Position numbers and translations under genes: made by a program. Positions 21,601-33,600 of a stretch of 64,000 nt of DNA are shown one piece after another (positions within the stretch are counted from its first letter, which is position 1; each line of letters starts with the position of its first letter). The DNA lies in the NCBI GenBank assembly GCA_964036295.1, contig OZ038464.1, positions 1,492,501 to 1,556,500 of the forward strand, in the 5' to 3' direction. Source of the stretch: Plumapathes pennacea (Eukaryota > Cnidaria > Anthozoa > Antipatharia > Myriopathidae). The notes below the pieces were generated by a model. That model was not told the origin of the DNA. It worked only from the letters and a program-made list of their open reading frames with translations, and did not search any database.

Positions 21601-24600
21601 AATTTTCGTAGCGTTGGTTAAAAAAGCAGTGTAATTAGATACACATGCGTCTCTTTTTTTTATTAATCGCAGACGTGTATGTATGAAGGCCAAGTGTTCG
21701 GGCTGTCAAGCACGCTTCCTTAATACGTACTGATATGTGTAGCATCAGCAGTAATACATGTGCAGCAAATGGTCATGAATGAGTTCTTCACACATCTGAC
21801 TTCTCATGGCCCCAAATGGCGAGTTCCAAGTCATCACAGATTTGTCGGACTACCGAGCCGATAATATTTTTGTACTTCAGATATGTTGATCTGAAAAAGT
21901 GTCTCCGAGTTTTAGCTCGCGAATCGAGAATTGATTTGCGAGGTATTGTAATCACTTTGCTTCCCTACTTCCCTCTGTTGTCAACAATGGATTTTCAAAT
22001 AAAGCAGTTGCGGTTTTCCAAATCTGGTCATGATCAAGGTCGCGTTGACAATATGTGTCGTGATAACGCAGTTCAAAAACAACAAGTCGTCGTAGTTGTT
22101 GCGAAATGAATTGCCAGTCGATCTCCTGCATTTCAGAACCATTATCACCGAGGTTTTGGTAAGTTCTCGGTTGTTAGAGAAGCGTAGGTCAGTTTAAAAA
22201 CAATCACCGTCGTGACAGCCTGGAGCGACGTCAGCTTGTCGAAATATTTCTATCGCTTGATTATATTTGCTTTGCTTCGCTTAATTTTTGCCAGCAATAA
22301 AAAGTACTGTACACAACTGGAAGAAGAAGAAATCCAAAATGAATTTGACCAAAACCGCAAGTAGATGTCAACAAGTGTACGAGATTTCACTTATTCAACT
22401 TGGAACTTGGCCAAAACAAGGAAGGCGCGTCTTCTTTAGGCACGTTTGGATGCCGCCCAGGCTGGAGTATCATGGCCCTCTGATAAATTTGTAGATGTCG
22501 AAGATAAGCTGTGCATGATATGAGCAATGAAGTCACAGATAGACTTTTTTCTTTGCGACTCCGGGCAATGAAGAATTGTAAATTCTCCCATTCGGGCGCC
22601 ACACTAAGTATTATAAATTTTCACTTTCTGCCTCCTTGTGTGAGGGTTTTCAAAACCGAGACTAAATTAAATACGCGGTTCAGCGAAAGTGGAGGCCCGC
22701 GGAACCTATACCTAAAATTGAGCAAATTTCACAATATGGCCTGTGAGCCAGTTCTATTATAAAATACGTACTCCCACAAAAAGTACTTTTTTACAAATTC
22801 TCGAGCTTACACCTGCCGTGCTGCTTTGATTGATATTTTGTTTGGTTTGGAAAATATTTAAAATAAAAGTCGGGCGACGTGTTTGATGGGGAATATTTTT
22901 ACGGCAAATGAAATAACTCGGGTTCTAAAACGAAAACAAAAAATCGGAGACACTTGTTAGTTAACATATCGGTTTATACTTATGCAAAATTTTAACCCAA
23001 TCCGTTAAAACCGCACGCTTGCACTGGAACTCCAAGAAAACGATATAAAACGCGTTTTTCCAGGTGCAGAAAAAATCGCGCCTGAAGATTTTCGGCGTCC
23101 CAACGGTGTTTGTTGACATAAGCAGCTGATCTGTCAGCCAGATGTCACTTTGATTCGCTTTGATGTAAAGCAGCGTCGTGTAATCTAGCCCAAGACTTTT
23201 TCCTTCAGTGGTATTTTCACTCAACAAAGTGATTTTCTTCATGGGTTCACCATGCCGAATCACACACACAATACTTGTGTTTTGCCAGATTTCACGTGAT
23301 ATGTCGGTGTTGCATGATACGCATAAGTTTACGAGTGATGACAGGTCGCGACAGGGGCCATTCTGATCGAAATTTTTCTTCGAGTCAATTTCTCGCAGAA
23401 TAAAGCAGAAAATCGAAAAAGGACAATGAATTTGGGCAGATATATTGAAAATAGATGACAAAACAGAAAAAAATATACTTTTGAAAAAACTTTGCACCGG
23501 AACGTGCGCTGATACCTTAAGGCTGGAACCAGAAATGGTGCAGTTTGCGAACGCAACAATTGTGTAAGTTCTGGTGACAGCAAAGAACGTAATTCATTGA
23601 ACAGAGTGTTCGATTTCCTTTTTTTTCTGGAAACAATAAGCACTTTAATATGCAGGCCCTAGCCTGGGGTATAACTTGGTATGATTTTTTATGACGAGTG
23701 GGACGTCGAGTAATGGTGCATTCCCTCCCTCCCCCGCGCTTTGATTTCTCCACGTTTGTCAGTTTGTCCTCCATCTCGTGTAGGATACTTGATATTATTA
23801 TGACTTGCATTTAACTACTATATTGATTTCTCTTTCGTTTTTGCTTTTTCTTTATTATTTTCTTTTAGTCGGGAAAGACTCCACTCGATTTGGCTGTACA
23901 CAATAAACAGTTTGAGATTGTGAACACACTCATGGATGCTGGAGCTGACCTGAACTCTAAGGTAAATATTATATTTAAAAATAGTTTTCTTGGATTCCAT
24001 GCTTGGCCATGGAGTTTAATTTTTTAAAAGCACAACTTATTTTACTTAGACTAATGTCCGTCATAATTAAATGCTAGTCCCTGTGAAACTAGTTTTACTC
24101 TGCGTTGGCGAAGAGATAAGACGTAGAATATGTCACCCTAAGGTTGATGTGGATGAGCGTGACGCCGTAAAGGCCGTTTAAGCGGACGGTTCGAGCGTTA
24201 GCTGTCTGAGGAAGGGCTAATGCTCCACACGTTAGCAACCTTTACGCTGTTGATCACATCCTTGTCAACATCAGGATGACAGATATTATGCGTTGCAATG
24301 TCATTACAGTGAACAGAAATGTAAATTGTGTGCCATGAGCATATTTCATATCGATTCGGGAAAAAATTTTCAGGGAGCGCGCTTTGATATAACGCATAAT
24401 AAATTTTGCACATAAGCAATCTGTTGTTCTGGGCTTCTAATTCTTCGAATACTTTGCTCGCAAATTTTAAATGTAGTTATGTGGTCACTTTCCATTGGGA
24501 GGAAAGGGGTTGGATTATCAGAATCTTCATTTACACAAAGAATTTTAACTGGGTCTTCTTTACACACACCAAACATTTTGGATTCAATGTTTATGCAGTT

Positions 24601-27600
24601 GTGTATCCTTGAACGTACACCCATGGTTATTACGATTAGTAAGTCATTGAGGTAAACAACAACAGTCTTCCTGGAGACTCCTCACTGCAAGTTTTTTTTG
24701 ACCACGAAACGAAGTAACGTGGCAAATGGTTTGAAGCCAGGAGGATCTGTCGTCTTCAGAAATACTGTTGGTAACTGACTTTGTGACCAGCTGCACTGAC
24801 TGACTTATTATTATTATTTCGTTCGGGCTTCATTCACTCCTTTCACCTACCCCACTTTTGACCAGTGCGACGTATTTAAATGTAAGTCTGTTAAGTTCAA
24901 ACTACCATATAGTGAAGTCAAAATTGGCGGTGCTACGTTTTCGATTTTAAAGGCCTTTTCTCAAAATAGGTCATCTATTAAAGAGGGAGGAGGATTACAT
25001 ATTAGCAAATTATGCTGTTTTTTACAACGATCTCACTGTACATCTCTGTTCGTCTAGGTATTTCAGAGTGAACCAGGTGATGGTGGTTTTGGTCCCATAT
25101 TTGGTTCAAATTCTAATCTTGATCCTGCACCCGAGGATGCAATGGGTAAACATGGAACTTATCTTAATTAAAAAACGATATAAACGACATGAGTTGTAGT
25201 AAAACATATTCATTTTGTGTTGGTGTGTATGGGGGAGTTGTTGATATGCTGGCCATTTTCTGTTGCAGTCCTTGTTTAAGTATAAGTGCGAGGCAGCTTT
25301 GAGTTTTAGCATGATAAATTTACTAGAAACGCGGTCAGAGATATGATGGAAATATTACCACACTCGCGCATGCATTGGGATTTCTATGAGAATGATGTTG
25401 GAGGGAGAAAAAGCTGCATACTTTTTGTGCCGTAAGATATATAGCCAATGCTTCTGATTCATTGGGCAGTTAATAACACTGGGGTTGTAGCTAGAAATTA
25501 TGCGAGAAAACAAGCATGTAATTTATTGTGAATAGGCTACTTCCACACCCATCAACAGTAGCTTATAATTTTGGTTGGTACATAATTACATTGCAAGTTA
25601 GGCCCTATTTATTTGAGAAAACGTTGACCCAGGGGGCCCGAGTCACCCTTCTCCCTAAGCCAAGTTTACCAAGCATTTATAAGGAAAAATGTTGTCCCAG
25701 GTAAACCGGGTCAAAGCTGGCCCTATCGATTTGGAGACTGGAAAGAATTTTTAAAACATCAATTTATAAAGCCCACGGATGGCAGACCGAAGAAACTTGT
25801 GTTTTCGATTAAGCCAAAATTTTTGTTTTTGGACCGGAGCGGAACAGACTTCCGTATACTCGAGTGGTCCCTCTCTTCCCCCCCCCCCCCCTCCCCCCAT
25901 GCCAAAGTGTTCACATGAAAAAAAGTTGACCCACTACCCAGGGTCACCCTGTTCCCCGAGACAAGTTGTGATTTGTCGTGTAAATGCTCGCTTCGATTTA
26001 TAAAAAAAATGTATGAGTAGTTGGCGTGCCCGGGTGACTCGGGGAGGAGGGTGACTCGGGTCCCCGGGCCGACTTTTTCTTATATATAGATTTCTCTGCT
26101 CTGATCGTCAAATAGCCTGCCAAAACATCTCAGGCGCATAAGTGTATTTTCGTGCTTCGTAAAATTAAGTCTATATCTAACACAACAGTATCATGCCAAA
26201 CTTATTTGTACTGAGATTGGTGTCACTGCCTGCAAAACATTTGTATGTGTGCGTAATTCTTGTATTTTCGGTGTGAAATCAAGCTGACAACACCAACCTG
26301 GAAAGTTACTGTAGTAAACACCAAAGAAAATGGATTAAACGAAGGTTATTATTTTATACTAGCTGGGTTTTACGATAGTTCTGTTGTTTCCAGGTCAGGT
26401 TAAGTGATAAAAGTTTCAGAGTAACACTAATGTTGATAAATGACGTGATTGTTTGCATTACACAGTTCCCATTGAAATTATGGCCCGTGGTCCGGACGCT
26501 CTCGCAGCCTATCGGAAAGCACTGAAAGAAGGCCAAGCGTATGACCGCCGCGTACCAGTAATGATTGTTGGTCAGGACAGAGCTGGTAAGACCAGCTTGA
26601 AAAAATCCCTGAAAGGGGAAAGGTTTGACCCAAACGAATGTAGTACCGTGGGGATTGAAGTTGATCCAACACTGTGCCATTTGACGACTGAAGTTTGGAG
26701 TGTGGAGTCCCCTGGCGTGACGATAGCAACAGAAGAAAAGTTCGAACATCTTACTGCAAAGCTTTTGGGGCAAATGCTTATAGAGAATCAGTATCACCCT
26801 GTCCCACACAGGGAAGAACGACATCGTGGCGAATCAGTAGCTCAGAAAACCACGTTTACTACATCTAGTGCTGATGAATGCGCCGAGGCGTCTGAGAGCT
26901 CAGACTCTGCAGCATGCATCCCAGAGCAACGTTCCAATTTTCTAGAACCCAGTTCTCAGGAAAACCCCACTTTGCCACAAAGGAGTCCAGAGCAACTATC
27001 CAATTTTCCAGAACGCAGTTCTGAGGAAATCCCCACTTTGCCACAAAGGAATCCAGAGAAACTTTCCACGTCGCTGGAAAGTAATCCAGAAGCAGTTCGC
27101 AATATCCCAGAGGAAATAATACAGATATTAGCGCATGCTGAGGAAACTGACTTGGAAAGTGATGATGACGTTGAACTTGTTCTGTGGGACTTTGCTGGTC
27201 AATCAGTGTTTTACACCACCCATGTACTGTTCCTGTCAAGAATAGCCATCTATATCTTGACTTATGACCTTAGCAAAGAACTTCGTGATAAGGCAGTACC
27301 TCTTGTAAAGCGTGACATGTATGAACGGGTGCTAACAGACGACAAATGTGAAACCACTAATATGGATTACATCCATTATTGGCTTTCATCAATTCACGCG
27401 TTTAGCTCTCATTCAAAAACCCTAAGTAATGAATCAGAGCATCTCCCGCCTAAGATTCCACCAGTTTTCCTTGTGGGCACCCACGCTGACAAGTGCAGCA
27501 GACCAAGGGAAGTTGCCATGGAAGTTATGTCTGACTTGAAAGGCAAGTCTTATGAGGAGCACGTGGTGGGTAAAGTCTTCACAGTGAACAACACGCGATC

Positions 27601-30600
27601 TGGAAGAGAAGAAGGTGAAGATGAGGGGATCAAGAAACTGCGGCCTGAAGTACTTGAAACAGCACGGGAGTTGCCTCATGTGAAGGAACTATTTCCTGTT
27701 AGGTGAGGTTTCGTGTTTCTTGCCTTGTTTGCTTTTATTGTCACTGTTGCTGTTATAGCAGGACTCAATTTTTCTGGTGACGGTTATTTTAACGCGGGGC
27801 GCACTATTTAAAGGAGACACCATACGGGAAGGTTTTTTGATATTTTATTATGTTGTATTTAAAATATATACAAAATGGCGAACAACAGATTCAGCGCGGC
27901 AGCCTATTTTCAAATCGCGCGCTACTCTCTTTAGTCGCCTCGGGTTTTGACCAACTGAAGGATACTTCTTTTTTGTGATGGCACTGTAATGGACTTTAAG
28001 CAGGACATTTCTTGCTTCAGTCTCTTGAGGTCGGCAATTTATTGTTTGTGCAGGTATACCTCAAAACAAAATAAATTGTAGTTAGAAGATGAAAATCGTT
28101 TTACGGTTCAGTCAGTGTAATATTGACTCAATTCGGTCTCAACCGAGCAACGAAATTTGCGATCGAGGAGTTCGACAAGATTTGATTTCTGATTATTGTC
28201 GTGTGCTCTTGCTGGGGAAATCACAATGGCTGTTTGAACCATTGTTCCGTAAAACGAGCATTTGCTATATAAATAGCACATGTGTGATTGATAAATCACT
28301 ATATACTGTAGAAGAGATGGACACTTTGGTTTTGACCTTGAAGATATTAAATGACAGAAATACAGAAGGATAAGTGAATTGTAAGATCGAGTAAAATAGA
28401 TTATAGCATGAGTATTAAAAGATCAGTATGCTGTAATATTGCCTTAGGCCTGTTTCAAACTCCGAACTTCACATGCGTCGAATACAATGTAAATTAGTTG
28501 AAACAAAATATATCTTGCTCAGTTGCATTGTATTTGACGCATGTGAAGTTCGACGTTTAAAATAGGCTTAATTAAGAGCGAGCGAGTAGGTCGCCGTCAA
28601 TACGTCTAGTGCAAATCATTTCTCATAAAATATTTTTTCGTTTTTATGCAAAACAAGATAATTTTCATAATAGATGTTTCTCATTAGGTCTCGTAAGTGG
28701 CCTATTTGCACACTAGCAGATAATAATTTACTGGATATTATTAAATAGGTCGTCAATGACCAGACACTCAGGAGTTTGTCTGCAATGATAGGAAAGGATC
28801 ATTGTGATTTTATTTAAAGGTGGTTGCGCCTTGAGAAATCTTTGAAGAGCTTGAAAGTTGGTGGCACAAGCTTCACAACCCTCGACATTGTCAGGAAGAA
28901 AGCACAGGTGGTTTTTGACGTAAGAGAAGAGAACGACTTCAGAACAGTGGTAAACTTCCTACATGACCGCCACGCAGTACTGCATTTCAGTAAACCGCCA
29001 GAACTAGACCGACTCGTGGTGCTGGATCACCAGTGGTTGATCGATGTTTTCAAGAAGGTGATCACTGTCCAGCCGTTGGAATGCCAAGAGAGAGCATTCA
29101 GAAAACATTGGGAGGAATTGGAAAGTGAAGGCATCTTGCGTCTTGAGTTGGCGAAGCATGTGTGGAAAGACCTCGTCCCATTAACAGAGACAGTCACTAG
29201 CCTTCTGCTTATGTTAGAGAAGTTCAGCCTGACTTGTCGCTGGATCCAACCAGATGGATCAAAGGTACTATCCGTTCTCCCCTTGTTAATCGCTTTACGT
29301 GCGATTTAACAACGGTTTACGTGCACACAACTTCTAATACACTCACACGCACAAGGACACGAGCATGGTGCATGTCTTCTCACTACATTGTTTCTTTGAT
29401 TTACAATGATGCTACTTATACAGTGGAATCCCGATTTTTCAGATTTTTGGAGGTTCGAAAAATCGGGATTCCACTGTACACCTAGTGTGGTCAGCATCAA
29501 AACAGAAAGGGTCACAATTCTCATGTTTTCAGGTATATTTGGTGCCTTCCATGCTGATGTCCGAAGCAGACTCTAAGATTCTGGATTTGATATCATCAGC
29601 CGAGATTCCAGCTCTCATTGTGCGGTTTGCAAATCAGTACCTCCCTGTTGGACTGTTTCCACGTCTGGTTACGCGCTGTGTAAATTGGTGTTCAGAGAAA
29701 TGGTCTGTCAGGAAGCAGCCCAAGTTATGTAGGAACTACGCGCGCTTCTTCTTGGGCACTGATGGAGCTTACCAGGTGATCCTGGCCAAAGGACTGAATG
29801 TGATCTCTGTCAGCGTGATCAGAGGAGAGAAAGTGGTGGAGAAGTGTGATGCTGATCGCTTGGCACACGAAAGGTAATCCATCAATGTCCTTGGCAGAAG
29901 TTAATTGTAATGGAATTAATCTCAATGATCATAAGCGGTTGTATATGTCACTAAATACCATTTGTTTTCCTCAGTCAGTCTAACCGTAATGTGTTTAGTA
30001 GATATTGAAATTTTCGCCGGAGTCTATTTTCGCGAATTTCACGGATTTTCTGACGATTCGCGAAAATAAACTCCGCGAAAAAAAAAAAATCCGCGAAAAT
30101 TTACACTATTTATTTGTTAAATTCGTCCCGCACTATATGTTACGTGTTTTCCAGGCCAACCACCTACTGTATACTGTAGCTTTGAGTTGTAATGTACGAC
30201 TTGTGACATTTTGTAAATTAGAGATAATCAGCAAGATGTGAGAAAAAGTGAAACCCTTATTGCTATGTACCAGTGCCGAACGTGAAATACCAGATAGAAA
30301 CTTTCCTGAGATTCGCGAAAATTTGTCCCCAACAGTAAAATCTGAAATCCAAATTCGCGAAAATTTCTTCCCGCGAAATGCAAAATATCAGCAATCCGGG
30401 AAATTAAACTCCCGCGAAAATTTCATGACACACGGTATTCCAGTCTCTCACAACATGAACAGATGTAAAGAAACTTTGGAACACTTTATGGCTTTTTTCC
30501 TCCTATAATGTGTTCAGTAATTGTTTTACTGTAACACTTGTGTGCTCCCTCATTTGAATGTGTCATTTTCAACTAAGAGACTCTTTTTCGATGTCTTTTT

Positions 30601-33600
30601 TTTTTCTTTTAATTAAGTTGTTCGGATTATGCGAGCCATTTACAACTACTCGCCAGTTCAAATGTTGTTCATAACAGTAATTTAAACTTAAAGGGGCTCG
30701 GTCATGAGTTACGCATGCGTCTTTTTAAAATAACACAGCGCGCATATTTAATGAGCTTCAACGGCGAATTCAATTTGTTTTGTATCTGAACCTCAAAACA
30801 GGTTAAAATTCCCCCAAAATCAAAGCAAAAACTGACGGGTTTACTTCAAAGTACATGTACCTTACATCGTTAGCTTCCGCGGCGCTCAAATCTAGCCTTA
30901 CTTTGAACAGAAAAAAGAAGTCGTCTGACTAAGCGATTAAGTTCCGACGCTACTGAGAGGAATGCACCAGCTGAAACTGTCGACAGAAAATTATTCATTG
31001 GGTTTGTGTAAAGTTCACTTGCCCATTGCGTAACAAGAACAGCAGGCTTCTATATTATTTTTGTTCAAGTGATACATTCAGTAATAAACACAAGAATATG
31101 GCTAGCATAACTTGCCGTCTCCAATGATTTCAAAACAAACAGGAGTCCTCATGCAACTTGCGAAAATTATCATTTCCATTGCAGCGCCCGTGACGAGCGA
31201 AACATTTCGGCAATGTCATTTAGAAACGGTGAAATTTGCCTTTGGCGACTGCTCAATTTCCACCGACTGAGCTTTGCTTTTCCTTCCTGATAATGTATCT
31301 CAGTTTTAAGACAAACGACGTGGCCTTATTTGTACTTTGTTGTGCTCGAGCTTCGCTTCGCTTCATCCGCCATTAATTAAACTCGAAAACGTTAGCCTCA
31401 CGTTTTCAAGTTTTGTGAACTGAGCTACCGCGCGTCACAGCTCATGACCGAGCCCCTTTAATGCCTCAGAAAGGAGTAAGATACCTAATGTTTTCCTAAC
31501 CTGTATAACTAAACCCTGTTCTGCTTTTGGTCAGGAGTTTGGCAACTTTCTGCCGTGCAGTGCTTGCTTTTGTAAAGTCTGCGTTACAAGAAATGCAAGA
31601 GGATCATCTTTGGATGAAGCTGATGCGTTACACCCTCTGTTTCACGTGTCTCGTTTGTTCAAAGGGCGGGGTCCAAGTCAGTGTCTGTCGTCTACACCGT
31701 GCTACGGGCTGTACGCGGGATCAGTGTCTTCATTACGTCACTGAAGATGAGCTTGTCCATGGCCCAGAAATTCTGGTTTGTTGTGAGTCAGACGATGCCA
31801 GTGAAACAACCATAATCAGAAAGCAGTTCACTCCTTGGTTTGAAGCGTTAGACGGCAAGGTTTGTGACACTTGTTTTTGAGTAACTAAGTTTTATAGTTC
31901 AAGTAATCTGTTCTTACTGAAAGTTTACTGCATTGCTCTCAGTGATAAGTGGCAAACTATACAGAATTATTTCGAACGAGGTTTAACCAGGCCCCCAGTT
32001 GTTCAAAGAGTGGATAGCGTTATCCACCGGATAAGTCCTTATTCAGCTGAGAAAATTAAGATTAAAGGTCAACACTTATAGCGATTTATCCGGTGAATAG
32101 CGCTATTCACTCTTTGAACAACCGGGCCCAGTACAATCGTTGTTAAACCTGCAAAAAATATAGGAGCAGCAATGTTGATCAGTACAATTCTTTGGTTTAG
32201 AGCTGACTTGGGTAGAGATCTATCGGAGCTGTTCTAAATGCTAGCGTGAACGTTTTTAAAACAATTTTGAACAAAATTTTCCCTGCAACAAGCAACACTT
32301 TGAGTCATTTTAGCTATTCCTATTCTCACCACGTCTCACCACTGCTTTGCCGAATTAGCTCGGCACGGCAGTGCGCGACGTTTGAAACGGACCTTAGGCC
32401 CAGTGTGCAGGTGCCGAACTTTTTATGAGCTGAACTCAATGCAAATAAACTCATAAAAAGATAACGTGGAATATGTGAATTATGCCATGACTTCAACGTA
32501 CAGTTTATCGCTCGTTACATCGTAGGTATACATACCATTCTGGCAAATGAGATCTTAGATTGCAGATTTTTTTCTCTCTCTCTCTCTGCTCAACAGCTCC
32601 TACTTCTGTCTACAAGGCTAACAAAACCTAGTATGTCTGTGTGTAACCTGACAGTCTGTGCATTTTGTACGTTGTTACCTGTGTATTTTTTACTTTAGAC
32701 ATTAATGAGTTAACGCCACTGTAACATTCCCATCATCACTTGCGCAGGTTAAAGTGGAAGCGGAGGGGGAGAAACTGGATGATGACTTGAGCCCACAGTC
32801 AGGTATTGATCCCCTGGCCTTCTATTTATTCCTGTGGTACCTTTGGAAACGCACGTCGAATTAGAATAAGTCAGCTCGGTCACAATAGGGAGAAAGAGAG
32901 GGAGGATAAGAGCAGGATAGCCTGCATTGTTTTCAGGTAAAATATTTACGGGAGCCGGACTGGGGTGAGGCAAAAGCGGCGGTTGGGAAAGGGGAGGCGG
33001 AGGTTTCGAGGAAAGTTTTGTAAAATTTTGAAAAAATATATAATGACTGTGGGAAAAATGTGATCCTGTCGTATGCCCCACTTGTACAAATGAGGTCATA
33101 ACGACTTTACATTTTGTTTGTTTCCCTTTTCTGGGGAAAAAATGGCACTTGAAAATAATTATGGCGCCATCTTGGATATTGTCATTGATCCTCAGCAAAG
33201 CCCCTCATGCGCCATAACCGATAAATTAGCCGGATCTTATAGAATTTACACCAGGCTATGTGATGATTGTGAAAGATTATCAATCTATATCAATGCAGCA
33301 AAAAGTCTGGGGAGTGGCTCCATCCACACACCATGGTGGAGGTATTACTTTGCTTGTATTTACATTTTACCATTTCTGCGCCGACTCTACGGTAATGATT
33401 TTGTAGGGGCAGCCAACAATGTACCAACCGTAGCCGAACTCAACCATTTGTCATGGGAGATCACTTGCTGTTGGGGATCTTTGGGGAGACAACTAGGCGT
33501 GGGGGAAGGAGCTCTACAGAACATTCTGAACAACAATGTACAATGGCCTGCTCCCAGACAAAAGGCGTTTGAAGTCCTGAGGGCATGGCGTGATAAGGGC

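Noticed and set aside
22961-23497. 178-codon minus-strand ORF
   Set aside because: No recognisable domain, and the equivalent region of gene C (61300-61760) is not open.
33118-33406. 96-codon open frame upstream of, and in frame with, the Death-domain exon, starting with ATG
   Set aside because: A good acceptor at 33399-33406 and phase agreement with the exon at 32748-32802 make the upstream part intronic; an alternative start cannot be excluded but has no support.
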